DNA of 64,000 nt, from contig JBPBQV010000002.1 in NCBI GenBank assembly GCA_050955045.1, positions 124,001-188,000 on the forward strand, read 5' to 3'. The notes beneath the pieces are model-generated. The model did not search any database. It was not told where the DNA came from and saw only the letters and a list, made by a program, of their open reading frames with translations. Below are positions 27,118 through 35,773 of the stretch, in pieces. This DNA comes from Mucilaginibacter_A sp050955045 (GTDB taxonomy: Bacteria > Bacteroidota > Bacteroidia > Sphingobacteriales > Sphingobacteriaceae). The first letter of the stretch is position 1; each line of letters opens with the position of its first letter. Made by a program: the position numbers and the translations under genes.

Positions 27118-27636
27118 TCAACCATTAAAAACTTTACCTAATTCAATTCCTCGTTGTTGTGCTACAGTATAAGCATCACGCAATTGTGATAAAGCCGAAA
27201 CTGTAGCTTTTACCACATTATGTGGGTTAGATGACCCTTTTGATTTTGCTAAAACGTTATGAATACCTGCTGATTCTAATACAGCACGCATTGCACCACC
27301 AGCAATTACGCCAGTACCAATTGCGGCAGGTTTAATAAAAATAAAACCTCCTGAAAATTTGCCTATTTGCTCATGTGGAATGGTACTATTAATTATAGGA
27401 ACTTTAACTAAATTCTTTTTAGCATCATCAATTCCTTTAGCTATTGCTTCAGTTACTTCTTTTGCTTTACCTAAGCCATACCCCACAATCCCATTTTCAT
27501 CTCCAACTACAACTATAGCTGAAAAACTAAATGTACGACCACCTTTAGTAACTTTAGCAACACGTTGTATACTAACCAAACGATCTTTTAATTCAATCTC
27601 ACTTGATTTAACTCTTTTTATATTGATAGTTGACAT
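27118..27636 (-). CDS. rpsE: 30S ribosomal protein S5
   Basis: 172 residues. Signatures: DRLVSIQRVAKVTKGGRTFSF, VVGDENGIVGYGLGKAKEV and GGAMRAVLESAGIHNVLAKSKGS. S5 contributes to decoding fidelity. Confidence 0.97.
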   Translation of the reverse strand: MSTINIKRVKSSEIELKDRLVSIQRVAKVTKGGRTFSFSAIVVVGDENGIVGYGLGKAKEVTEAIAKGIDDAKKNLVKVPIINSTIPHEQIGKFSGGFIFIKPAAIGTGVIAGGAMRAVLESAGIHNVLAKSKGSSNPHNVVKATVSALSQLRDAYTVAQQRGIELGKVFNG

Positions 27637-27649
27637 TTTGCTAATTGAA

Positions 27650-28000
27650 TTAAAAAATTAAACCACCTTCACGTGCACCTTCTGCAAGAGATTTGATACG
27701 TCCGTGATACAAATACCCATTACGATCAAACACTACTTCTTTTATACCAGCGGCAATTGCTTTTTCTGCTACCAACTTCCCTACTGCCACGGATTGATTC
27801 GATTTTGATCCTTCTGCAGTAAACTCCTTTGATAAAGAAGAGGCAGAAACTATCGTTTTTCCAGATAGGTCATCAATAACCTGTGCATATATACCCTTGT
27901 TACTTCTGAAAACAGATAAACGAGGGCGTTCCGAAGAGCCGGATAAATGTTTCCTGATCCCTTTTTTAATTCTATCTCTTCTTGATAATTTACCTAACAT
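27650..28000 (-). CDS. rplR: 50S ribosomal protein L18
   Basis: 116 residues. RIKKGIRKHLSGSSERPRLSVFRSNKGIYAQVID and FDRNGYLYHGRIKSLAEGAREGGL are the family blocks. It binds 5S rRNA. Confidence 0.97.
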   Translation of the reverse strand: MLGKLSRRDRIKKGIRKHLSGSSERPRLSVFRSNKGIYAQVIDDLSGKTIVSASSLSKEFTAEGSKSNQSVAVGKLVAEKAIAAGIKEVVFDRNGYLYHGRIKSLAEGAREGGLIF

Positions 28001-28005
28001 AAAAG

Positions 28006-28563
28006 TTATTTTTTAGATGCAGATTTACCTGCTTTTCTTCTTAATTGCTCACCAACAAACTTAATACCCTTACCTTTATATGGTTCTGGTGCTCTTAATG
28101 AACGAATTTTTGCTGCAACCTGACCTAATAACTGTTTATCTATGGATTCCAATATAATTGTCGGGTTCTTACCTTTTTCAGCAGTTGTGGTAACTTTAAT
28201 TTCCTTAGGTAGCTCAAATACATAATGGTGAGAAAAACCCAATACTAAGTCTAATGTGTTACCAGTATTAGTTGCTCTATATCCAACACCCACTAGTTCC
28301 TGTTCTGATTTATAGCCTTCTGTTACACCAGTAACCATGTTATTTACTAATGAACGGTATAATCCGTGTAAAGCTTTATGACGTTTTTGCTCAGAAGGAC
28401 GTTTAACAACAATTTGCCCTTCTTCCTGCTCAATAATGATATCAGTATCTACTTGTTGAGTCAAAGACCCTTTAGGTCCTTTTATTGTAACTAAATTATT
28501 TTCTGATACAGAAATTGTCACATTACCAGGTAAAGTAACAGGTGCTTTTCCTATTCTAGACAT
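28006..28563 (-). CDS. rplF: 50S ribosomal protein L6
   Basis: 185 residues from MSRIGKAPVTLPGNVTI; an ATG at 28578 would add five residues and lie against the rpsH stop. The C-terminal block IRSLRAPEPYKGKGIKF is diagnostic. Confidence 0.95.
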   Translation of the reverse strand: MSRIGKAPVTLPGNVTISVSENNLVTIKGPKGSLTQQVDTDIIIEQEEGQIVVKRPSEQKRHKALHGLYRSLVNNMVTGVTEGYKSEQELVGVGYRATNTGNTLDLVLGFSHHYVFELPKEIKVTTTAEKGKNPTIILESIDKQLLGQVAAKIRSLRAPEPYKGKGIKFVGEQLRRKAGKSASKK

Positions 28564-28578
28564 TATTACTTCCTCCAA

Positions 28579-28977
28579 TTAATAAACGTAACATAAAACC
28601 TCACCGCCAATATTATTTTTTTTAGCTTCCTTATCAGTCATTACACCTTTAGAAGTAGATAATATGGCAATACCTAAACCGTTCAACACACGAGGCATAT
28701 TTTCAACACCTGCATACCTTCTCAACCCTGGTCTGCTGATGCGTGATAAGTCACGAATGGCCGAGATTTTAGTAACAGGATTATACTTCAAAGCTACTTT
28801 AATAATACCTTGGTGCAGCGTGTCTTCAAATTTGTAATTAGCAATATAACCTTTAGCAAAAAGTACTTTGGTAATTTCTTTTTTGATATTTGAAGCCGGT
28901 ATTTCGACAATACGATGATTTGCCTTTATTGCATTTCTTACTCTTGTAAGATAATCAGCAATTGGATCTGTATTCAT
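28579..28977 (-). CDS. rpsH: 30S ribosomal protein S8
   Basis: 132 residues: DPIADYLTRVRNAIKANH, SRPGLRRYAGVENMPRVLNGLGI and the end GGEVLCYVY. In E. coli S8 represses the spc operon. Here the gene follows an unusually long 117-base gap after rpsN that holds a hairpin and the only dispersed-repeat copy found in the rplC-rplQ stretch. Confidence 0.97.
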   Translation of the reverse strand: MNTDPIADYLTRVRNAIKANHRIVEIPASNIKKEITKVLFAKGYIANYKFEDTLHQGIIKVALKYNPVTKISAIRDLSRISRPGLRRYAGVENMPRVLNGLGIAILSTSKGVMTDKEAKKNNIGGEVLCYVY

Positions 28978-29007
28978 TTTGTTATTTTAATTATGATAGT
29001 GGTATCT

Positions 29008-29024
29008 ATCAGGATTTTCCTGAT
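29008..29024 (-). promoter_or_regulatory. Hairpin upstream of rpsH
   Basis: ATCAGGA (29008-29014) pairs with TCCTGAT (29018-29024) around TTT; no U run follows, so it is not a terminator. It could be an RNA-level control site; this is inference. Confidence 0.35.
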
Positions 29025-29051
29025 GACCTGATATCAATGTAATTTTTATGC

Positions 29052-29065
29052 CATAAAAGAAGCAT
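29052..29065 (-). repeat. Near copy of repeat in rpsN-rpsH gap
   Basis: CATAAAAGAAGCAT, one mismatch, preceded by TTTTTATGC. Confidence 0.8.
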
Positions 29066-29094
29066 TTAAAGTAACTGGTACAACTAGAAATAAT

Positions 29095-29364
29095 CTACCA
29101 ACTTGCTTTTTTAACCCCTGGAATTTTACCAGCCAGTGCCATTTCTCGGAATGTTACTCTTGAAATGCCAAATTGACGCATATAACCTCTGGGACGACCT
29201 GTCAGTTTGCAACGGTTGTGTTGACGAACTGGAGAAGCATTTTTGGGTAACTTATCTAAAGCAATATAATCACCAGCAGCTTTTAGTTCTGCTCTTTTTT
29301 CAGCATATTTAGCAACAGCTTTTGCGCGTTTTACATCACGCGCTTTTACACCCTCTTTAGCCAT
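29095..29364 (-). CDS. rpsN: 30S ribosomal protein S14
   Basis: 89 residues, the longer zinc-free S14 form: NASPVRQHNRCKLTGRPRGYMRQFGISR then FREMALAGKIPGVKKASW. The start overlaps the rplE stop by one base. Confidence 0.96.
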   Translation of the reverse strand: MAKEGVKARDVKRAKAVAKYAEKRAELKAAGDYIALDKLPKNASPVRQHNRCKLTGRPRGYMRQFGISRVTFREMALAGKIPGVKKASW

Positions 29365-29933
29365 TATTGTTGTAAATTATTGTTTTGATTTTTAAAAGGC
29401 ACTCCAAATGATTTTAGAAGTTCTAACGCCTCTAGATCATTTTTTGCAGAAGTAACAAAAGTAATATCCATACCCATAATTTTGTTAATCTTGTCGATAT
29501 TTATCTCAGGGAAAATAATCTGTTCTGTTATACCTAAAGTATAATTTCCTTTCCCGTCAAAACCTTTATCATTAATTCCTTTGAAATCTCTGATACGGGG
29601 TAAAGCTACAGAAATTAAACGGTCCAAAAACTCATACATATGGTTATCACGCAAAGTAACGCGTACACCAACTGGCATACCTTTACGTAATTTGAAATTT
29701 GAAATATCTTTCTTTGATTTAGAAGCAACCGCCTGCTGACCAGTTATGGTAGTCATTTCTGTAATTGCAGTTTCAATCAATTTCTTATCAGTTGTAGCAG
29801 CACCAACACCTTGGTTGATAGCAATTTTCTCCAACTTAGGAACTTGCATCACGCTTTTGTACTGAAACTTATCTTTCAGTGCATTACGGATATCTTTTTT
29901 ATATTGTGATTTTAATCTTGGTATGTAAGCCAT
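29364..29933 (-). CDS. rplE: 50S ribosomal protein L5
   Basis: 189 residues: QVPKLEKIAINQGVGAATTD, LRKGMPVGVRVTLRDNHMYEFLDRL and GITEQIIFPEINIDKI. L5 binds 5S rRNA and contacts the P-site tRNA. Overlaps rplX by one base. Confidence 0.97.
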   Translation of the reverse strand: MAYIPRLKSQYKKDIRNALKDKFQYKSVMQVPKLEKIAINQGVGAATTDKKLIETAITEMTTITGQQAVASKSKKDISNFKLRKGMPVGVRVTLRDNHMYEFLDRLISVALPRIRDFKGINDKGFDGKGNYTLGITEQIIFPEINIDKINKIMGMDITFVTSAKNDLEALELLKSFGVPFKNQNNNLQQ

Positions 29934-30274
29934 TATTTAATTTCCTCTCCAGATTTTTTAGATACTCTTACAAACTTACCATTCTCATTTTTTATCTTTC
30001 CAATACGGGTAGTGTTACCTGTTTTTGGATCAATAAAAGCAAGATTAGAAATATGGATAGGAGCTTCTTTTTTAATTATTCCTCCGTTAGGATTTTCAGC
30101 ATTGGGCTTTGTATGTTTGGTAACCATATGAGCACCCTCAACTAAAGCTCTGTTTTCACTCAAAATAACTTCGATAATTTTACCTTGTGATCCTTTTGAA
30201 TCTCCTGCTATTACTTTTACCAGATCACCCTTGCGGAGTTTAAATTTAATCTGGGAATTATTTCTCTTTTCCAT
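29933..30274 (-). CDS. rplX: 50S ribosomal protein L24
   Basis: 113 residues with a KOW motif: LRKGDLVKVIAGDSKGSQGKI, then VEGAHMVTKHTKP and APIHISNLAFIDPKTG. An early assembly protein of the large subunit. Confidence 0.96.
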   Translation of the reverse strand: MEKRNNSQIKFKLRKGDLVKVIAGDSKGSQGKIIEVILSENRALVEGAHMVTKHTKPNAENPNGGIIKKEAPIHISNLAFIDPKTGNTTRIGKIKNENGKFVRVSKKSGEEIK

Positions 30275-30275
30275 G

Positions 30276-30644
30276 TTATAATACTTCTGGTGCTAATGAT
30301 ACAATCTTCATAAATTGTTTTTCCCGAAGTTCTCTAGCAACCGGGCCAAAAATACGAGTACCGCGCGGTTCATCCTGATTATTCAATAGAACAGCAGCAT
30401 TATCATCGAAACGAATATAAGAACCATCTTTCCTTCTAACTTCTTTGCTAGTTCTAACTACTACTGCTTTAGAAACTGTTCCCTTTTTAACGTTTCCAGA
30501 AGGTAAAGCACTTTTGACAGTTACAACAATTTTATCGCCTAAAGAAGCGTACCTCTTGCCAGTACCGCCAAGTACACGAATTACGAGTACTTCTTTGGCT
30601 CCGCTGTTATCAGCTACATTTAATCTTGATTCTTGCTGTACCAT
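30276..30644 (-). CDS. rplN: 50S ribosomal protein L14
   Basis: 122 residues: MVQQESRLNVADNSGAKEVL, YIRFDDNAAVLLN and GTRIFGPVARELREK. Overlaps the rpsQ stop by one base. Confidence 0.97.
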   Translation of the reverse strand: MVQQESRLNVADNSGAKEVLVIRVLGGTGKRYASLGDKIVVTVKSALPSGNVKKGTVSKAVVVRTSKEVRRKDGSYIRFDDNAAVLLNNQDEPRGTRIFGPVARELREKQFMKIVSLAPEVL

Positions 30645-30898
30645 TACTTAGCTTTTTCTATAATCTGAACCAGTCTCCAATTTTTGTTCTTACTAAGAGG
30701 ACGAGTTTCCATTATAGTAACTGTGTCTCCAATACCACAAGTGTTAGCTTCGTCATGAGCCATGAACTTGGCTGTCTTCTTTACAAATTTACCGTAAATA
30801 GGATGCTTTACCTTACGCTCAACTGAAACTACAATAGATTTATCCATTTTATTAGATACAACTAGTCCAGTTCGTGTTTTTCTTAAATTTCTTTCCAT
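30644..30898 (-). CDS. rpsQ: 30S ribosomal protein S17
   Basis: 84 residues: RTRTGLVVSNKMDKSIVV-like N-terminus, KFMAHDEANTCGIGDTVTIMETRPLSK in the middle. Early 16S rRNA binder. Confidence 0.96.
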   Translation of the reverse strand: MERNLRKTRTGLVVSNKMDKSIVVSVERKVKHPIYGKFVKKTAKFMAHDEANTCGIGDTVTIMETRPLSKNKNWRLVQIIEKAK

Positions 30899-30912
30899 TT
30901 TAATTTTAATAA

Positions 30913-31122
30913 TTAAATTGTTTCAGAAGCCGAAGCCGTCTTGCGTTTGGTAATTTCAGTATTTATGCGAGCTATATCTTTCTTGATCTTTGCAATACGG
31001 GAAGGATTTTCAATAGCAGAAATTGTGTGCGCAAATTTTAACTTGGTCAAACCAGATTTTTCTTCTGCTAATCTTGCAGCCAATTCATCAGTTGACAATT
31101 CTAAAATTTCTGAATTCTTCAT
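30913..31122 (-). CDS. rpmC: 50S ribosomal protein L29
   Basis: 69 residues, an antiparallel helical pair: LSTDELAARLAEEKSGLTKLKFAHTI and NPSRIAKIKKDIARINTEITKRK. Sits at the peptide exit tunnel. Confidence 0.95.
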   Translation of the reverse strand: MKNSEILELSTDELAARLAEEKSGLTKLKFAHTISAIENPSRIAKIKKDIARINTEITKRKTASASETI

Positions 31123-31178
31123 TTTATTTTTTTTTCACTTGAAGAGCCTGTGCTTTCAGGATTCTGTTTTTTGATTAA

Positions 31179-31604
31179 TTATTCTGCTTCTGTGTAATCT
31201 CTCCTTACCACAAACTTTGTTTGCACAGGTAATTTTTGTGCTGCAAGTCGCATAGCCTCTTTTGCAGTTTCTAAAGATACACCTTCAGCCTCAAAAATGA
31301 TTCTACCTGGGTTAACAACAGCTACCCAATATTCAGGAGCACCTTTACCTTTACCCATACGCACTTCTGCAGGTTTTTTAGTAACTGGCTTATCAGGAAA
31401 AATTCTAATCCATACTTGTCCTTCACGTTTCATGAAACGGGTAACAGCGATACGGGCAGACTCTATTTGACGACTTGTTATCCAAGCAGGCTCCAAAGAC
31501 TTGATTCCGAATGAACCGAATGAAAGCTCTGCACCACGGGTTGCGACACCTTTCATTCTGCCTTTTTGCATTTTTCTAAATTTCGTTCTTTTGGGCTGTA
31601 ACAT
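31179..31604 (-). CDS. rplP: 50S ribosomal protein L16
   Basis: 141 residues: MLQPKRTKFRKMQKGRMKG, RQIESARIAVTRFMKREGQVWIRIFPDKPVTKKP and RMGKGKGAPEYWVAVV are diagnostic. Confidence 0.97.
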   Translation of the reverse strand: MLQPKRTKFRKMQKGRMKGVATRGAELSFGSFGIKSLEPAWITSRQIESARIAVTRFMKREGQVWIRIFPDKPVTKKPAEVRMGKGKGAPEYWVAVVNPGRIIFEAEGVSLETAKEAMRLAAQKLPVQTKFVVRRDYTEAE

Positions 31605-31649
31605 TATTTTAAACTTATATTATTGTACAAAACTTATTGCTTTGTTTAA

Positions 31650-32519
31650 TTATCTTCTCTTCGCGCCTGGTGCACCATTCCCACCTCGAGGATTGGAATT
31701 ATTACCTCCACCTCTTGGATTGCTATTGTTACCACCAATTCTCCTATCGCTATTGTTATTGTTTCTTCTATCACCAGCCCCACCTGCGTTTCTCCTATCG
31801 CCACCACGATCACCATATGCAGGAGTACCTTCAGCACGACCGCCCTTATTATTAACACCAGTATTGGCTCCAATATTCGGAGAAAGATCACGCTTTCCGT
31901 AAACCTCACCTTTGCAGATCCAAACTTTAACCCCTATTTTACCATAGGTTGTTAATGCCTCACCTAAAGCATAATCAATATCCGCACGAAAAGTATGTAA
32001 TGGTATCCTTCCTTCCTTGTATTGCTCAGTGCGTGCCATTTCAGCACCACCTAAACGTCCAGAACACATGATTTTGATACCTTCTGCTCCCATTCGCATA
32101 GTAGAAGCGATAGTAGTTTTCATTGCTCTACGGAAAGAAATACGAGCCTCCAATTGTTTCGCTACACCTTCTGCTACTAATTGAGCATCAAGTTCAGGAC
32201 GCTTAATTTCAAAGATATTGATTTGAATATCTTTCTTAGTCAGTTTTTTAAGCTCTTCTTTGATTTTATCAACTTCTTGACCTCCTTTACCAATCACAAT
32301 GCCTGGCCGTGCTGTATGGATAGTAACTGTAATCCTCTTTAAAGTACGTTCAATTACTACTTTAGCTACTCCACCTTTTGCAATACGCACTGAAAGGTAT
32401 TTACGAATTTTTTCGTCTTCTACTAATTTGTCGGAGTAATTATTGCCACCGAACCAGTTAGAATCCCATCCTCTGATGATTCCTAACCTGTTACCTATTG
32501 GATGTGCTTTTTGTCCCAT
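31650..32519 (-). CDS. rpsC: 30S ribosomal protein S3 with long Gly/Asn/Arg-rich tail
   Basis: 289 residues. The core (1 to about 220) has GQKAHPIGNRLGIIRGWDS at the start, the KH domain RPGIVIGKGGQEVDKIKEEL and LTTYGKIGVKVWICKGE. The last 65 or so residues are low complexity, rich in Gly, Asn, Arg and Asp, with RGG-type motifs and an imperfect tandem repeat (NNSNPRGGG, NNSNPRGGN) before the basic end GAKRR. The tail is an extension beyond E. coli S3 and is probably disordered. Confidence 0.97.
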   Translation of the reverse strand: MGQKAHPIGNRLGIIRGWDSNWFGGNNYSDKLVEDEKIRKYLSVRIAKGGVAKVVIERTLKRITVTIHTARPGIVIGKGGQEVDKIKEELKKLTKKDIQINIFEIKRPELDAQLVAEGVAKQLEARISFRRAMKTTIASTMRMGAEGIKIMCSGRLGGAEMARTEQYKEGRIPLHTFRADIDYALGEALTTYGKIGVKVWICKGEVYGKRDLSPNIGANTGVNNKGGRAEGTPAYGDRGGDRRNAGGAGDRRNNNNSDRRIGGNNSNPRGGGNNSNPRGGNGAPGAKRR

Positions 32520-32525
32520 TACAAA

Positions 32526-32954
32526 TTAAATATTATCATTTTTAGAATGTACAATCAAGGTTACATGATTAGATCGTTTTCTGATTCTGTAACCTCTTCC
32601 CTGAGGAGCCGGACGCAATCTCTTCAATTGACGCCCCCCCCCAACAAAAATTTCCTTTACAAAAAGAGTACTGTCCTCAACACGTTTACCTTCGTTTTTT
32701 AACTCCCAGTTTTTAATAGCAGATAGCAAAAGTTTTTCAACTCTTATAGCTGCTTCTTTATTAGTATATTTTAAAATATATAAAGCTTTCTCTACATTTT
32801 CTCCCCGAATCAAGTCAACCACCAAACGCATTTTACGAGGTGAAGTAGGACAGTTTTGTAATTTAGCAGCAGAAGCTCCGTCTGTTTGAGCTTTTTCTTG
32901 CTCTTTACGCTGTCTAATCAGAACAGACTTTTTAATTTTTGTTGTTGCTTCCAT
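32526..32954 (-). CDS. rplV: 50S ribosomal protein L22
   Basis: 142 residues: NCPTSPRKMRLVVDLIRGENVEKALYIL and the exit-tunnel loop RLRPAPQGRGYRIRKRSNHVTLIV. Six bases upstream of rpsC. Confidence 0.96.
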   Translation of the reverse strand: MEATTKIKKSVLIRQRKEQEKAQTDGASAAKLQNCPTSPRKMRLVVDLIRGENVEKALYILKYTNKEAAIRVEKLLLSAIKNWELKNEGKRVEDSTLFVKEIFVGGGRQLKRLRPAPQGRGYRIRKRSNHVTLIVHSKNDNI

Positions 32955-32960
32955 TGCTAA

Positions 32961-33227
32961 TTATTTTTTCTTTTCAGAGTGTCCTCTGAATGTACGTGTC
33001 GGAGAAAACTCTCCTAACTTATGTCCAACCATATTTTCTGTTACATAAACTGGTATGAATTTGTTACCGTTATGTACCGCAAACGTATGACCAACGAAAT
33101 CCGGAGAAATCATAGAGCGGCGTGACCAAGTTTTTACTACTGATTTTTTATTTGAATCATTTAAAGTCACAACCTTTTTTTCCAGATTATGATCAATATA
33201 TGGTCCTTTTTTAATTGAACGTGCCAT
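32961..33227 (-). CDS. rpsS: 30S ribosomal protein S19
   Basis: 88 residues: MARSIKKGPYIDHNLEKK, WSRRSMISPDFVGHTFAVHNG and HKLGEFSPTRTFRGH. The start touches the rplB stop. Confidence 0.97.
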   Translation of the reverse strand: MARSIKKGPYIDHNLEKKVVTLNDSNKKSVVKTWSRRSMISPDFVGHTFAVHNGNKFIPVYVTENMVGHKLGEFSPTRTFRGHSEKKK

Positions 33228-34051
33228 TATTTTTTCTTTCTTTCGATGATGTAACGATCAGACGATTTCTTTTTATCACGAGTTTTAAAGCCTTTAGCTA
33301 ATAACCCTTTTCTAGAACGTGGGTGACCTCCAGAGGCTCTTCCTTCACCACCACCCATAGGGTGATCTACTGGATTCATAGCAACACCACGAACCCTTGG
33401 ACGACGGCCTAACCAACGTTTACGACCAGCTTTCCCTAAAACTTCATTTGCTTTTTCAGAATTTGAAACTGTACCAATTGTAGCTAAACATGTAGCTAAA
33501 ATCATTCTTGTCTCTCCTGAAGGTAACTTGATAATAGCGTATTTGCCATCACGAGCTGACAATTGTGCATATGTTCCAGCTGATCTTGCTATGATTCCGC
33601 CTTGACCAGGGTTCAATTCAATATTATGAATAATAGAACCCAAAGGAATGCCTTTTAACGGTAAGGTATTTCCAACTTCTGGTGGAACTGCATCTCCTGA
33701 AAGAACAACTTGACCAACTTGAATACCTTCTGGTGCAAGCATATATCTTTTCTCACCATCAACATAATTCAGCAAAACAATACGTGCTGATCTGTTTGGA
33801 TCATACTCGATAGTAGCAACAGTTGCTGGGATATCAAATTTATTACGTTTGAAATCAATTAATCTATATGACTTTTTATGTCCGCCACCAACATTTCTAA
33901 TAGTCATTTTACCAGAGTGATTACGACCACCTGATCTTTTGTGAGAAACAACAAGTGTTTTTTCAGGAACATTAGTAGTAATATCCGAAAAATCGCCCCC
34001 AACTCTGAAACGGGTACCAGGCGTAACCGGTTTAAATCTTTTAACTGCCAT
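33227..34051 (-). CDS. rplB: 50S ribosomal protein L2
   Basis: 274 residues. SGGRNHSGKMTIRNVGGGHKK, ANEVLGKAGRKRWLGRRPRVRG and MNPVDHPMGGGEGRASGG contain the residues near the peptidyl-transferase centre. Confidence 0.98.
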   Translation of the reverse strand: MAVKRFKPVTPGTRFRVGGDFSDITTNVPEKTLVVSHKRSGGRNHSGKMTIRNVGGGHKKSYRLIDFKRNKFDIPATVATIEYDPNRSARIVLLNYVDGEKRYMLAPEGIQVGQVVLSGDAVPPEVGNTLPLKGIPLGSIIHNIELNPGQGGIIARSAGTYAQLSARDGKYAIIKLPSGETRMILATCLATIGTVSNSEKANEVLGKAGRKRWLGRRPRVRGVAMNPVDHPMGGGEGRASGGHPRSRKGLLAKGFKTRDKKKSSDRYIIERKKK

Positions 34052-34059
34052 TTTCTTAA

Positions 34060-34353
34060 TTAGATATTATTACTGTAAAAATCAATAGTTTCACCATCTT
34101 TCAAAGTAATAATAGCTTTCTTATATTTAGAAGGTCTGCCAGAAACAGAACCTGCCTTAGTATTACGACTTTTCAATTTACCTGCATACCTCATTGTATT
34201 CACAGCTTCTACATTGACTCCATACATGGCTTCAACTGCTCCTTTTATCTGGATTTTATTAGCTTTTGGATCTACCTTAAAAGCGTAGCGATTTAATTTT
34301 TCTGTTAACAGAGTTACCTTTTCCGTAAGTAAGGGTTTCTTTAAAATTTCCAT
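34060..34353 (-). CDS. rplW: 50S ribosomal protein L23
   Basis: 97 residues: ILKKPLLTEKVTLLTEKLNRYAFKVDPKANKIQIKGAVE fits the L23 core. L23 docks trigger factor and SRP at the tunnel exit. Confidence 0.95.
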   Translation of the reverse strand: MEILKKPLLTEKVTLLTEKLNRYAFKVDPKANKIQIKGAVEAMYGVNVEAVNTMRYAGKLKSRNTKAGSVSGRPSKYKKAIITLKDGETIDFYSNNI

Positions 34354-34354
34354 A

Positions 34355-34984
34355 TTACTTAGCTAATGCTTCCTCCAAAGTTTTAACAGAACTAGCAGTT
34401 AACAAAAGCCTTCCGGCGTTAAGTATATCATATGTACTTAACTGATCGGCAGTAATTACTTTTGCTTTTTTGATATTTCTGCTGGATAAATAAATATTAT
34501 TGTTTGCTGAAGGAAGAACTAATAAGGTCTTCTCGTCAGTAAAATTTAAACCAGCAACCAATTGAATATAGTTTTTGGTTTTGATAGAATCAAAATTGAA
34601 ATCTTCTAACACAACAATGTGGTTATCTTTTGCTTTATATGATAAAGCAGATTTACGCGCTAAAGATTTTAACTTTTTATTCAGTTTAAAACTATAATCC
34701 CGAGGCTGAGGACCAAACACACGACCACCACCGTTAAACAAAGGAGATTTAATACTACCTGCACGGGCACCACCTGTTCCTTTTTGTTTATGCAATTTCC
34801 GTGTTGAACCAGAAATCTCATTACGTTGTTTAGACTTATGTGTTCCTTGACGTTGGTTAGCCAGATATTGTTTTACATCCAAATAAATCGCGTGATCATT
34901 AGGTTCAACGCCAAATATCGAATCAGGAAGCTGCACCCGGGCACCAGTTTCTTGTCCTGAAACATTTAATACAATTACTTCCAT
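34355..34984 (-). CDS. rplD: 50S ribosomal protein L4
   Basis: 209 residues. GSTRKLHKQKGTGGARAGSIKSPLFNGGGRVFGPQPRDY is the tunnel-lining loop. In E. coli L4 represses the S10 operon; whether that applies here is unknown. Confidence 0.97.
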   Translation of the reverse strand: MEVIVLNVSGQETGARVQLPDSIFGVEPNDHAIYLDVKQYLANQRQGTHKSKQRNEISGSTRKLHKQKGTGGARAGSIKSPLFNGGGRVFGPQPRDYSFKLNKKLKSLARKSALSYKAKDNHIVVLEDFNFDSIKTKNYIQLVAGLNFTDEKTLLVLPSANNNIYLSSRNIKKAKVITADQLSTYDILNAGRLLLTASSVKTLEEALAK

Positions 34985-35601
34985 TATTTGTCGATAATTA
35001 CAAATGAACCTTTAGCACCAGGTATAGAACCTTTTACCACCAATAAATTTTGTTCACCGTAAACCTTTAATACTTCAAGGTTTTGAACTTTCACACGACT
35101 ATTACCAGTTTGTCCCGCCATGCGCATACCTTTAAATACACGTGAAGGCCAAGACGATGCACCTAATGAACCAGGAGCTCTTAAGCGATTATGCTGACCA
35201 TGTGTTGCCATACCTACACCACCAAAACCATGACGTTTTACAACACCTTGAAAACCTTTACCTTTTGATGTTCCTACAACATCAACAAAGTCTCCGGCTG
35301 CAAAAAGTTCAACAGTAACAGTATCACCTAATGATTTTTGATCTACGAAAGTTGTGAATTCAACCAATTTTTTCTTAGGAGTAGTTCCTGCTTTAGAAAA
35401 ATGACCTTTTAAAGGACCAGAAGTGTTCTTCTCTTTCTTTTCATCATATGCCAGCTGAACAGCAGCATATCCGTCTGTTTCTACAGACTTAACCTGTGTA
35501 ACAACACAGGGGCCAGCTTCGATTACCGTGCAGGGGATATTTTTCCCTGTTTCATCGAAAATGCTGGTCATTCCTACTTTTTTACCAATAATTCCTGACA
35601 T
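34984..35601 (-). CDS. rplC: 50S ribosomal protein L3
   Basis: 205 residues: GIIGKKVGMTSIFDETGKNIP, GTSKGKGFQGVVKRHGFGG and GSLGASSWPSRVFKGMRMAG. It heads a separate transcription unit here, because tyrA and another gene separate it from rpsJ; a consensus promoter lies 75 bases upstream. Confidence 0.97.
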   Translation of the reverse strand: MSGIIGKKVGMTSIFDETGKNIPCTVIEAGPCVVTQVKSVETDGYAAVQLAYDEKKEKNTSGPLKGHFSKAGTTPKKKLVEFTTFVDQKSLGDTVTVELFAAGDFVDVVGTSKGKGFQGVVKRHGFGGVGMATHGQHNRLRAPGSLGASSWPSRVFKGMRMAGQTGNSRVKVQNLEVLKVYGEQNLLVVKGSIPGAKGSFVIIDK

Positions 35602-35627
35602 TTTCTATATTAAGTTAATCAGTCCAT

Positions 35628-35645
35628 CGAAGCAGTAGGGCTTCG
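35628..35645 (-). promoter_or_regulatory. Hairpin in rplC 5' leader
   Basis: CGAAGC (35628-35633) pairs with GCTTCG (35640-35645) with a six-base loop, in the transcribed leader between promoter and rplC. Possibly a ribosomal-protein autoregulation site; inference only. Confidence 0.4.
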
Positions 35646-35675
35646 TTCAAGACATATTTCCCCTTTTAGGGACCG

Positions 35676-35706
35676 CAAAGATAGGAATGTTTGATTAATT
35701 ATCAAA
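35676..35706 (-). promoter_or_regulatory. Promoter of rplC operon
   Basis: On the minus strand TTTG (35703-35706), 19-base spacer, TATCTTTG (35676-35683): a perfect match to TTTG-N19-TAnnTTTG. Confidence 0.88.
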
Positions 35707-35752
35707 TAGTTAGAGAAATATTTTTAGAAGATTTTGTAATTATTTTTTAGGT

Positions 35753-35766
35753 GATAAAAACAGCAT
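35753..35766 (-). repeat. GT-form repeat, exact
   Basis: GATAAAAACAGCAT preceded by TTTTTTAGGT, just before the tyrA stop codon. Confidence 0.88.
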
Positions 35767-35773
35767 TTTAGTA

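Noticed and set aside
31501..31902. Long plus-strand ORFs opposite rpsC/rplP (133 and 72 residues)
   Set aside because: Antisense shadows of the repetitive rpsC tail, with low-complexity Leu/Pro products.
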